Source: Mariprofundus sp.
Lineage (GTDB): Bacteria; Pseudomonadota; Zetaproteobacteria; Mariprofundales; Mariprofundaceae
Reading direction: 5' to 3'
DNA: 12,715 nucleotides
NCBI GenBank assembly: GCA_030951065.1
Contig: JAUZQH010000162.1
Coordinates: 1-12,715 of the forward strand
The notes under the pieces: model-generated
Databases searched by the model: none
Told to the model about the DNA's origin: nothing
What the model saw: the letters and a program-made list of their open reading frames with translations, nothing else
Position numbers and translations under genes: made by a program
Shown: positions 1-7,596 of the stretch, piece after piece
Layout of the letters: each line of letters starts with the position of its first letter
How positions within the stretch are numbered: the stretch's first letter is position 1

Positions 1-11
1 GTGTTCTGACC

Positions 12-947
12 ATGCTCAATGTATTGCTCGGCATGGCTGCCATTATTCTTGCCGGTATCGGCTGGCGAATACTGCTGGGACGAAAATCTGCCGAAACAAT
101 CCGCTCCCACCTGACGCAATCGGTCTACCATATCTTCCTGCCGGCACTGGTACTGCATGTACTCTGGCAATCGCCGGTCGACTTGAACACCATCCGTATT
201 CCGGTGGTTGCAGCACTTTCAGTACTGTTATCGCTGCTGGCTGCCTTTCTGGTTTATGGCAATGGTGCTCTGGTGCGTTTTTTTCTGGCAGGCAATCCCA
301 ATAAAACAATCGGAGCGGTATTGCTGGCATCTGCCTTTGGCAATTTCTCCTATCTGGGACTGCCTGTACTCAGTCAAACCTTTGGTGAGTGGGCTCAAGT
401 CATCGCCATTCAGTTCGACCTGCTGGCCAGCACACCGATTCTGTTTTCTGTCGGTATTATTCTGGCGCGATATTACGGCAGCTCGGCAACAGGCATACAT
501 CCGCTGCTCAGTCTATTTCAGGTACCGGCAATCTGGGCCGCCATAGCCGGCTTACTGCTAAGTATCTTCGCTATCCCGATGCCGCTTTGGGTCAATGAAA
601 CACTGGCCACACTCGGCGCTGCCGTTGTACCTCTGATGCTGTTATCAGTCGGCATGGCATTGAGTTGGCAATCAGGCTGGGCTGCGCGTATTCCTGTACT
701 ACTGCCTGTAATATCTATCCAGTTATTACTCATGCCTCTGATTGCATGGGGCGCATCCATCGGTGTCGGCATGCCAGAGCAATATCTGGCACCGACCATT
801 ATTGAAGCCGCCATGCCAACCATGGTATTGGGATTGGTCATCTGTGACCGCTTTAAACTGGATGTGGCGCTCTATGCCGAAGCAGTCACACTGACAACGG
901 TTTGCTCGATGCTTACCTTGCCGCTGTGGCTTCAGCTCGCATCCTGA
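12..947 (+). CDS. AEC family transporter (auxin efflux carrier family permease)
   Basis: This 311-residue protein is almost entirely hydrophobic, with about ten membrane segments (roughly residues 1-22, 37-55, 63-84, 100-125, 127-152, 163-190, 195-217, 227-250, 262-280 and 285-310). The length and the split five-plus-five layout match the AEC family. The segment FGNFSYLGLPV near residues 111-121 resembles the family's conserved discontinuous-helix motif in the first half. Family members export or exchange small organic anions across the inner membrane; the substrate cannot be read from sequence. The ATG at 12 gives the usual family length. A TGA at 7-9 could end an upstream gene, so this may be the last gene of an operon entering from the left. 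It converges on the yqaA-like gene with only 5 bases between them. Confidence 0.85.
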   Translation: MLNVLLGMAAIILAGIGWRILLGRKSAETIRSHLTQSVYHIFLPALVLHVLWQSPVDLNTIRIPVVAALSVLLSLLAAFLVYGNGALVRFFLAGNPNKTIGAVLLASAFGNFSYLGLPVLSQTFGEWAQVIAIQFDLLASTPILFSVGIILARYYGSSATGIHPLLSLFQVPAIWAAIAGLLLSIFAIPMPLWVNETLATLGAAVVPLMLLSVGMALSWQSGWAARIPVLLPVISIQLLLMPLIAWGASIGVGMPEQYLAPTIIEAAMPTMVLGLVICDRFKLDVALYAEAVTLTTVCSMLTLPLWLQLAS

Positions 948-952
948 TGGTT

Positions 953-1363
953 TCAGATAAACGGAAGTGAAAGAATCATGTAACGCGTCAATTTACCCAC
1001 TGTCACCAGCAGTAAAAAAGGCATCAGCCCGCAGCGCAACAATCCAGCCACCAGACACAACGGATCACCGATAACCGGCAGCCAGGCCAGAAGCAGCGAT
1101 GGCTTTCCCCATTTTTCAAACCAGATTTCCGCTTTTCCGGTCTGCGCTTCTGAAATTCTCAACCATTTTTTATGTACTGCTTCATTGCCAAGCCTTCCCA
1201 TGGCATAGGTAATCAGACTCCCCAGCACATTGCCAGCAGTCGCAATCGACACGATGCCTATTGCACTGGCTCCGTCATTAAGCCGATAAAGCAATAATGC
1301 TTCCGAGCCCCCGGGCAACAGTGTCGAGGAAATCAGTGCAGAAAAAAACAGCGCCCAGTCCAT
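953..1363 (-). CDS. YqaA family inner membrane protein (DedA/VTT-like)
   Basis: The protein resembles E. coli YqaA (COG1238) along its whole length of about 136-138 residues. The shared marks are an N-terminal SSTLLPGGSEALLL stretch, a central GNxLGxxxxYxxGR motif, and LLLAWLPVIGDPLCLVAGLLR followed by a GKxxRY motif. It has about four hydrophobic stretches and is expected in the inner membrane. The YqaA/DedA-like superfamily includes lipid scramblases and proton-dependent transporters, but YqaA itself has no settled role. The ATG at 1363 is chosen because the upstream AGG lies 8 bases from it. A TTG at 1369 in the same frame would add two residues and is possible. Its start is 33 bases from that of the divergent alkyltransferase gene, so the two share a very compact promoter region. 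Confidence 0.85.
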   Translation of the reverse strand: MDWALFFSALISSTLLPGGSEALLLYRLNDGASAIGIVSIATAGNVLGSLITYAMGRLGNEAVHKKWLRISEAQTGKAEIWFEKWGKPSLLLAWLPVIGDPLCLVAGLLRCGLMPFLLLVTVGKLTRYMILSLPFI

Positions 1364-1396
1364 GCGCAAAACCTAACCCTATGTTACCATTACTGC

Positions 1397-1837
1397 ATGA
1401 TTTATCCCTTTCATTCACCATTTGGGACACTCTCCTATGCATGGAATGGAAAGCTGTGCCGGCATATCTGGCTGGGGCAGCTGAAAACCGCAGAAGCCGC
1501 TCAGGATGACCCTGTATCCCAATGGCTGAATGCTTACTTTGCTGGAAACCTCTTACCCTTACCGCCACTGGACAAACCCGCCACACCCTTTCAGGCAAAA
1601 ATGCGTGCGGAATTGTTGACCATTCCTGCCGGAACAGTACGAACATATGGAGATCTGGCGGTAAAACTCGGCACGTCACCGCGCGCCATGGGGCAAGCGC
1701 TGGGAGCAAATCCGCTACCGATCCTGATTCCCTGTCACCGCGTGGTTGCTGCCAACGGTTTGGGCGGGTTTTCCTGTGGCCTTGACTGGAAGAAAAAATT
1801 GCTACAGATCGAGAAAGCCTTGCAGCCGTCAGCATGA
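1397..1837 (+). CDS. ogt: Methylated-DNA--protein-cysteine S-methyltransferase (MGMT/Ogt type)
   Basis: This enzyme transfers the alkyl group from O6-alkylguanine (and O4-alkylthymine) in DNA onto its own cysteine, a one-use repair reaction. The C-terminal catalytic domain is complete. A winged-helix recognition segment begins with IPAGTVRTYGDLA (residues 76-88). The arginine finger lies in SPRAMGQALGANP (R96). The acceptor cysteine is C113 in the IPCHRVV motif, followed by GLGGFSCG and the final LLQIE helix. At 146 residues it is shorter than E. coli Ogt (171), with a reduced N-terminal domain, as in many minimal family members. No clear ribosome binding site precedes the ATG. It is divergent from the yqaA-like gene and 60 bases upstream of the exonuclease III gene, another DNA repair function. 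The assignment to Ogt rather than the Ada C-terminal domain rests on the stand-alone architecture. Confidence 0.9.
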   Translation: MIYPFHSPFGTLSYAWNGKLCRHIWLGQLKTAEAAQDDPVSQWLNAYFAGNLLPLPPLDKPATPFQAKMRAELLTIPAGTVRTYGDLAVKLGTSPRAMGQALGANPLPILIPCHRVVAANGLGGFSCGLDWKKKLLQIEKALQPSA

Positions 1838-1897
1838 TGTTGTTAAAAATAAATATTCAGACTTGAGGCAACAATACAGCCCGGTCATGATCAGCCC

Positions 1898-2656
1898 ATG
1901 AAAATTGCAAGCTGGAATGTAAATTCGTTGAATGTTCGTCTGCCCCATGTGCTGACATTCCTTGAACAGGAACAGCCGGATATACTGGCTTTGCAGGAAA
2001 CCAAACTGACGGATGAAAATTTTCCGATCGAAGCCATCCATGCCACCGGCTATCAGGTCGCCTACTCCGGTCAAAAAACCTACAATGGTGTCTGCGTATT
2101 AAGCCGCAGCAACATTGATAACGTCGTAACAGATTTACCGCAACTGGATGATCCGCAAAGACGCCTGCTGGCTGCCAGTGTGAATTCGCTACGCATCGTC
2201 AATATCTATATCCCCAACGGACAGGAAGTTGGATCGGATAAATATGCTTATAAATTCCGCTGGTTACATGCATTTCATCAATATCTGCAATCAGAACTGG
2301 CCAGACACAGCCAGTTGGTCGTGCTGGGAGATTATAACATCGCACCAGCTGATCAGGATGTGCATGATCCGGGACGCTGGCATGAAAAAATCATGTGTTC
2401 GACAGCCGAACGCGAATGGTTTCAATCACTGGTGAGTCTCGGGCTGGTGGATACAGTCAGGCACGTTCACCCGGACGAACCCATGTTCAGCTGGTGGGAC
2501 TACCGCATGAATGCATTTCGGCGCAACTGGGGCATTCGAATTGACCATATACTGGCCACGCCGTCGATGAAGCCGGTTGCAGCAGCAGTGGCGGTAAATT
2601 ACCGGGCTCTGGAACGCCCCAGCGATCATGCGCCGGTTTGGGTGGAATTCACCTAA
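1898..2656 (+). CDS. xth: Exodeoxyribonuclease III (AP endonuclease)
   Basis: This 252-residue protein of the exonuclease-endonuclease-phosphatase fold cleaves DNA 5' to abasic sites and removes 3' blocking groups in base excision repair. The ordered active-site motifs are all present: N7 (SWNVNSL), E34 (LQETKL), Y104 (IYIPNG), D145 and N147 (LGDYNIAP), D216 (RIDHIL) and D243-H244 (SDHAPV). The length equals that of the XthA group. The start is the only sensible one, giving the canonical MKIASWNVNS beginning, although no good ribosome binding site is visible. The TAA stop at 2654-2656 forms the first bases of a palindromic repeat that also occurs downstream of purN, so the repeat begins inside the stop codon. 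Whether the gene is XthA or the closely related ExoA group cannot be separated by eye. Confidence 0.95.
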   Translation: MKIASWNVNSLNVRLPHVLTFLEQEQPDILALQETKLTDENFPIEAIHATGYQVAYSGQKTYNGVCVLSRSNIDNVVTDLPQLDDPQRRLLAASVNSLRIVNIYIPNGQEVGSDKYAYKFRWLHAFHQYLQSELARHSQLVVLGDYNIAPADQDVHDPGRWHEKIMCSTAEREWFQSLVSLGLVDTVRHVHPDEPMFSWWDYRMNAFRRNWGIRIDHILATPSMKPVAAAVAVNYRALERPSDHAPVWVEFT

Positions 2657-2732
2657 CGCGCATGGAACTTTTCCACCCCATGCCATGAAACAGTAACATG
2701 GCGTGCAATAGTTCCGTGCAACCGCGTTGTTT
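2654..2732. repeat. Palindromic hairpin repeat, copy 1
   Basis: This 79-base element matches copy 2 at 3744-3820. The first 29 bases (TAACGCGCATGGA onward to CCCCATG) are identical at 27 positions, and the 3' half (CATGGCGTG ... GTTGTTT) is also alike. It can fold on itself: the arm at 2660-2682 pairs with 2698-2720 over 23 positions with four non-identities, one of them a G-T wobble, and the outer AACGCG (2655-2660) pairs with CGCGTT (2723-2728). It starts within the xth stop codon. It may act as a transcript end or 3' stabiliser for xth, or it may be a REP/MITE-type dispersed element. No protein is encoded. Confidence 0.75.
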
Positions 2733-2932
2733 GTTTCATGTTAAGGAAGAGTGCCGGACTAATGACATCAGGAAGCACTGAAAAATCCAGCGTCTCCGTA
2801 AAACCCGCAGTTTTCGCCTCCTCCAATGAGATAAGGCATCTGAGAGGTGATAATTCTTTGCATTCTGATGGTGATGGTGAAGAGTTTGCGGGACAGTTAT
2901 TTTACTGTATTAATGTCTGAAACGGGTGATTT
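2733..2932. other. Non-coding gap upstream of purN
   Basis: No convincing gene is seen here. A 60-codon open frame at 2738-2920 has low-complexity, serine-rich content and no ribosome binding site, and I do not call it. GGAAGCACTGAAAAATC at 2771-2787 shares an 11-base segment, inverted, with the hairpin arm at 4811-4821. A possible but weak purN promoter is TTGCGG at 2887 with TATTAA 16 bases further on, overlapping a short inverted repeat (ACAGT ... ACTGT). Confidence 0.4.
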
Positions 2933-3547
2933 ATGAAATCCAAAGCAATCGCAGTCATGGCATCGGGCCGTGGCAGTAATCTGAAAGTCATACTCGAATC
3001 AGTTGCTACGGGCGAATGTCCTGTTGATGTGCAGCTGGTCATTTCCGACAAAGCCGATGCAGCAGCGCTTGAAGTTGCCCGCGACGCAGGTGTGCCGCAT
3101 ATCATTCACCTGAATCCGAAAGACTATCAGGATCGTGCCCAGTTCGATGCCGCCTGTGCCGACCTTATTGATCACCATGGCTGCCAATGGATCGTACTGG
3201 CCGGCTATATGCGCATTCTTTCAAGCTCCTTCGTACGCCGCTTTCCCGGTCGCATTATTAATATTCACCCTGCCATCCTGCCTGCTTTTCCCGGAGCGCA
3301 TGCTGTGGAAGATGCCGTGGATTATGGCGTGAAGGTGTCCGGCTGCACCGTACATCTCGTGGATGAAGTTCTGGATGGAGGCCCGATTCTGGCTCAAGCA
3401 GTTGTGCCCGTGCTTGATGGTGATACATGCGATTCTCTGCATGCCCGAATTCAGATGGAGGAGCATAAAATCTACCCGGCAACACTCAAACGTATGATGG
3501 AAGATGGTTTCAGTATTGTTGGCCGCAAAGTAATCTGGAACAGCTAG
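2933..3547 (+). CDS. purN: Phosphoribosylglycinamide formyltransferase (GAR transformylase)
   Basis: PurN transfers a formyl group from 10-formyltetrahydrofolate to GAR in the third step of purine synthesis, in the cytosol. The N-terminal MASGRGSNLK loop (residues 9-18) is the phosphate-binding part of the GAR site. The catalytic triad is visible as N110 and H112 in IINIHPAILPAFPG, and D148 in HLVDEVLDGGPIL. The length of 204 residues is normal (E. coli has 212). The weak GGGTG before the ATG is the only ribosome binding hint. purM, its common partner, is not next to it, so purN stands alone here. The TAG stop at 3545-3547 belongs to a CTAG tetranucleotide that forms the left edge of a MITE-like insertion. 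The reading frame ends cleanly, and the C-terminus looks complete though slightly short. Confidence 0.95.
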   Translation: MKSKAIAVMASGRGSNLKVILESVATGECPVDVQLVISDKADAAALEVARDAGVPHIIHLNPKDYQDRAQFDAACADLIDHHGCQWIVLAGYMRILSSSFVRRFPGRIINIHPAILPAFPGAHAVEDAVDYGVKVSGCTVHLVDEVLDGGPILAQAVVPVLDGDTCDSLHARIQMEEHKIYPATLKRMMEDGFSIVGRKVIWNS

Positions 3548-3712
3548 GAGTCTGTCGGGCTTAGGGTGATCGTAGCGAGCAGGTGGGGGAGCGAGTCAAA
3601 AACAGCATGATTTTGAGGCGCATAGTGGTAACTATGCAACGATAAATCAGGATGTTTTGGGCCGTTACCCCTAACGCACAGTAGATTTCTCATAAGTCCG
3701 GCAAACTCCTAG
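3544..3712. mobile_element. MITE-like non-autonomous element with CTAG borders
   Basis: The 169-base stretch is bounded by CTAG at 3544-3547 and 3709-3712. Read inward, the two ends agree at 17 of the first 20 bases (CTAGGAGTCTGTCGGGCTTA against the reverse complement of the right end, mismatching at positions 9, 12 and 16). The middle is a long palindrome. An arm at 3599-3613 pairs with 3644-3658 at 13 of 15 positions, and inside it a perfect 7-bp stem (GCATAGT, 3620-3626, with ACTATGC, 3631-3637) closes on a GGTA loop. No transposase is encoded. The CTAG could be a 4-bp target duplication or part of the inverted ends. The ends recall IS1182-like termini, but that family link is from memory and uncertain. 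Confidence 0.7.
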
Positions 3713-3743
3713 ATATCATTCACACTATCTTACTGACAGACCT

Positions 3744-3820
3744 TAACGCGCATGGACTTTTTCCACCCCATGATATGAATTTTATCATGGCGTGGAAAAA
3801 GTCATGCAGGCGAGTTGTTT
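3744..3820. repeat. Palindromic hairpin repeat, copy 2
   Basis: This is the second copy of the element at 2654-2732. It has the stronger hairpin of the two: the left arm 3750-3775 (GCATGGAC ... CATGATA) pairs with 3783-3807 along about 24 bp with one bulged base and one mismatch, leaving a TGAATTT loop. The outer AACGCG (3745-3750) faces CGAGTT (3811-3816), which has drifted by one base. It ends in GTTGTTT as copy 1 does. It lies between the MITE-like element and the lipoprotein gene. Its 3' edge may supply a -35 element to that gene. Confidence 0.75.
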
Positions 3821-3844
3821 ATAAAGTACTATATAATCAATAAT
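3815..3844 (+). promoter_or_regulatory. Possible promoter of the lipoprotein gene
   Basis: TTGTTT at 3815-3820, at the edge of the hairpin repeat, is 18 bases from AATAAT at 3839-3844. A perfect TATAAT is at 3832-3837 but has no -35 at the right distance. The surrounding stretch is clearly AT-rich against its neighbours. The lipoprotein start lies about 120 bases downstream. This is inference from sequence likeness only. Confidence 0.3.
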
Positions 3845-3969
3845 TTAAAGCCCGTAGTTCGAGTCTTTTGTGCGCCAAGTCACATAATAGAAAGCATTTT
3901 TCACCATGATCCGCGACATCTGTAGTACCGACTTTCAGACAAGCCGGTGATACAGTTATGGAGGGTAAA

Positions 3970-4767
3970 ATGCGTGTAAATGATCAAAAATTCCGGAGTC
4001 AGTGGTTTCATGCCCTATGTGCCATGTCATTGCTGTTACTCTCGGCATGTTCCACGCATCAGCAGCCTGTCACTCTGGACAAAAGCAAACCACAAGCAGT
4101 TATGGTGATTGGATTACCCCAGTTTGACGATAGCAAGCGCATCGACATTCGCCGCGAAAACCCTGTCTATGCCATTATCGGCATCACAGCCAAGGCCATA
4201 CAGCAAGTCGCCCGGGAATATAAACGGATTAAATATCAGGATGCCAATCCGTCCCTGCATCGCTATTGTGTCAACAGCATGCGCCATGCTATCAAGCGGC
4301 GACTGCGCAAACTGGGGTATCAGGTCAAAGACCTGGATATGACTTACTGGCAGGCACAGTCTGCTTACCGCAATAAGAATACTCACTTAAAAGGGGTGGA
4401 TGCACTGCTCAAAGTGGATATTAAACGTTTTGGTTATTTTTCTGCTTCCCCGTTCAAACCCTACCGACCCGGCATGGTAGTCGCCGCTGACCTGATATCC
4501 ACAAAAGAGCGTAAAACCCTTTCCTCAAATGTATACAATGTCGGCTATGATCCGGATGATATTTCCCGGTTCGATCTGCAAATCAGCTATATGACAAATA
4601 TCCATGTGGCCGATAAACGCTACTTTTATCGGAATTTCAAGACCCTGATGTCCCATGCCAAAGCAAGCTCATCAGCTTTGAAGTTTGTCGCCGGCGTGGC
4701 CGCAGAAAGTGTGGCCGGAGACCTGGAGAAGCATAACCAGCCCTATTTCCTGGCTAAACGACGTTAA
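3970..4767 (+). CDS. Uncharacterised lipoprotein
   Basis: The product is a 265-residue predicted lipoprotein. The signal peptide has basic residues (K7, R9), a hydrophobic core and the lipobox LSAC with the lipidated cysteine at position 27; the next residue is Ser, which favours the outer membrane. The ATG at 3970 is chosen because GGAGG at 3960-3964 sits 5 bases before it; the ATG at 3958 overlaps that site and would be a poor start. The mature part opens with KPQAVMVIGLP, a strand like that found in small periplasmic lipoproteins of the GNA1162/LpoB type, then has a basic helical region (QQVAREYKRIKY, KRRLRKLGYQV) and a GVDALLKVDIKRFGYF strand. This is likeness of layout only, and I do not recognise the family. 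It stands alone between its own putative promoter and a tandem hairpin, upstream of the wall-synthesis operon. Confidence 0.8.
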   Translation: MRVNDQKFRSQWFHALCAMSLLLLSACSTHQQPVTLDKSKPQAVMVIGLPQFDDSKRIDIRRENPVYAIIGITAKAIQQVAREYKRIKYQDANPSLHRYCVNSMRHAIKRRLRKLGYQVKDLDMTYWQAQSAYRNKNTHLKGVDALLKVDIKRFGYFSASPFKPYRPGMVVAADLISTKERKTLSSNVYNVGYDPDDISRFDLQISYMTNIHVADKRYFYRNFKTLMSHAKASSSALKFVAGVAAESVAGDLEKHNQPYFLAKRR

Positions 4768-4795
4768 AAACCCTGAAAAATCAGCACGTCCTTAG

Positions 4796-4843
4796 GGAAG
4801 CGCTGATGTGTCAGTGCTTCCGTGCAGCCCACGGACGGGCTGC
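4796..4843 (+). terminator. Tandem hairpins after the lipoprotein gene
   Basis: Two adjacent stem-loops lie 29 bases after the lipoprotein stop. The first pairs GGAAGCGCTGA (4796-4806) with TCAGTGCTTCC (4811-4821) around a TGTG loop, 11 bp with one G-T wobble. The second pairs GCAGCCC (4824-4830) with GGGCTGC (4837-4843), 7 bp and perfect. No U-run follows, so intrinsic termination is not certain; they may instead protect the transcript's 3' end. Confidence 0.5.
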
Positions 4844-6179
<1,336 letters not shown>

Positions 6180-6403
6180 TTCAGATGGATGAAGTTACAA
6201 AGAATCCATCCATGGCTGTTCCACTGCGGGATTCGGCCATCGTACAGCCAAATATCACGGAATGTTCCGGCTCAGCATATATCGTCCCGGACTTTAATAT
6301 GATGCTTACCGGGTTTCCGGCATATGAATAGGGGCTTATACAACATGGTGTTTTTCGCCCTCGCATATGAGTGCAATGATAACATTGTAGTCATTTATCA
6401 TTT
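6180..6403. promoter_or_regulatory. Non-coding gap between mreB and mreC
   Basis: The 224 bases carry no credible gene. An inverted repeat just after the mreB stop (ATGGATG with CATCCAT, about 6185-6216, loop about 16) could end or pause transcription. CGGAATGTTCCG near 6259 is a short palindrome. CAATG at 6374-6378 and CATTG at 6383-6387 form a small inverted repeat 16 bases before mreC. The gap is wide enough to hold a second promoter, but no clear -35/-10 pair is seen. Confidence 0.35.
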
Positions 6404-7192
6404 ATGATCTCCATTTCTCGCCGCTACAGACTGTGGATGGCTGTTGTAATGATTCTTCTGAGTTTTTACGCGGTTTCCCGCTTTGCTGTTGGTTCCTCAG
6501 CCATGTTGGCCATGTGGCCGGCTCTGGAAGTATTGCATGCGCCGGTGCAATGGTGGCAATCTGCTGAATTGTGGTTAACTGAGCAGGGTTCGCTGCATAA
6601 GAAATATCTGGCCTTTGAGAAAAAATCCCAGCAGCAGGCGGCCCTGATTCAGGAAGTTAACAGCCTGAGGGAAGAAAACCGGCAACTCAGAAAAATCCTC
6701 GAAATTTCCGACATCACCGGTTACCGCTGGCATGCAGCCAAGGTAAGGGGACGTAGTCCGGAAACCATGAGTCAGCGTCTGGTTCTGCAAGTGGATGATG
6801 TGTCCAGAGATGATGTTATTGTATCCAGTGAAGGTCTGGTGGGTGTTGTGGACAGCACATCGGAAAATCACGCCACGGTCAGAACCATTTTCGATGCCTC
6901 GCTGGTTGTGCCCGTCACCATTCCCGGAACGGCTCTGGCAGCCATTTCGCGAGGCCAGGGTGAAAGCCTGTCGATTGAGTTTGTACCGCTGGAGCTGGCG
7001 CCGAAGCCGGGTCAAATTCTTTATACCAGTGGTGCCGGCGGCATGTTTCCTCCCGGAATTGCTGTCGCACGCATTACCAGGGTTCGCCCGATACCCGGCC
7101 AGCTGTTTATCAGTGTATCTGCTGCGCCGGTTGCACACTGGCAACGCGATACATGGCTGGCAGTTGCATCTCAACTGCATGCAATGCCATGA
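6404..7192 (+). CDS. mreC: Rod shape-determining protein MreC
   Basis: MreC is a bitopic inner-membrane protein whose periplasmic part binds and activates PBP2. Residues 9-28 form the single membrane segment after a basic cytosolic start (ISRRYR). Residues about 64-101 (KKYLAFEKKSQQQ through EVNSLREENRQLRKILE) form the dimerising coiled coil. The remainder is the paired beta-barrel domain with EGLVGVV (143-149) and TSGAGGMFPPGIAVARI (208-224), the latter typical of the family. At 262 residues it is shorter than E. coli MreC (367), which has an extended tail, but normal for many bacteria. No Shine-Dalgarno sequence is visible before the ATG, and an in-frame TAA at 6380-6382 rules out an upstream start. 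Its stop overlaps the mreD start (ATGA). Confidence 0.95.
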   Translation: MISISRRYRLWMAVVMILLSFYAVSRFAVGSSAMLAMWPALEVLHAPVQWWQSAELWLTEQGSLHKKYLAFEKKSQQQAALIQEVNSLREENRQLRKILEISDITGYRWHAAKVRGRSPETMSQRLVLQVDDVSRDDVIVSSEGLVGVVDSTSENHATVRTIFDASLVVPVTIPGTALAAISRGQGESLSIEFVPLELAPKPGQILYTSGAGGMFPPGIAVARITRVRPIPGQLFISVSAAPVAHWQRDTWLAVASQLHAMP

Positions 7193-7596
7193 TTCCGTTC
7201 CTCGTCCCTGTTTTCTCGTTGCTCGGCATCAGTCTGAATCTGGCCTTCTCAAACACATTGACACAACCGGATTGGGCGCTTGCATTACTTCTGGCCAGCC
7301 TGTTGGCACATCGCCAAAACTGGGTCTGGGTACTGCCCTGTGTATTTTTTCATGATGTCGTGTTTTACTGGTCGTTCGGAGCCAGCTTCCTGATGGTAGC
7401 ACTGGTGCCGCTGGCTATGATTTATCTGGACCAGCATCTCGGAGCCGGCTTGCCGCAAAGGTTGGTGCTGATGCTTGCCGTTGTGATCTCCCTGCTACAG
7501 CCCGGCTGGGGGCTGGCAGCAGCGCTGTTGACATTGTGTCTGTGCATTCCGGTATGGCATCTGTTGACGAGGCAATATGCGCAACAAGAAGCTTGA
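7189..7596 (+). CDS. mreD: Rod shape-determining protein MreD
   Basis: MreD is the small integral membrane partner of MreC in the elongation complex. The product is 135 residues with about five hydrophobic spans, beginning IPFLVPVFSLLGISLNL and containing RQNWVWVLPCVFFHDVVFYWSFGASFL, which matches the position of the conserved central region of MreD. I place the start at the ATG of the ATGA overlap with mreC (7189), because it opens directly into the first membrane span; an earlier in-frame ATG at 7153 would add 12 polar residues inside mreC. There is no separate ribosome binding site, so translational coupling to mreC is likely. The length is a little below the usual 150-165. It overlaps mrdA by 20 bases. 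Confidence 0.9.
   Translation: MIPFLVPVFSLLGISLNLAFSNTLTQPDWALALLLASLLAHRQNWVWVLPCVFFHDVVFYWSFGASFLMVALVPLAMIYLDQHLGAGLPQRLVLMLAVVISLLQPGWGLAAALLTLCLCIPVWHLLTRQYAQQEA

Noticed and set aside
1278..1835. 185-codon open frame antisense to ogt
   Set aside because: It is a shadow of the well-supported alkyltransferase gene, rich in Arg, Pro and Ser as antisense frames often are.
2738..2920. 60-codon open frame before purN
   Set aside because: Composition is not protein-like, there is no ribosome binding site, and the region holds a repeat and probable promoter sequence.
3853..3877. GTAGTTCGAGTC followed by TTTTGTGCGCCA, like the T-loop and 3' end of a tRNA
   Set aside because: The T-stem does not pair properly (CGTAG against CTTTT), and no D- or anticodon arm lies upstream. 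At most it is a worn tRNA fragment, such as an old integration scar.
6181..6366. 61-codon minus-strand open frame in the mreB-mreC gap
   Set aside because: No ribosome binding site, and no hydrophobic or domain pattern; the gap is better explained as regulatory.
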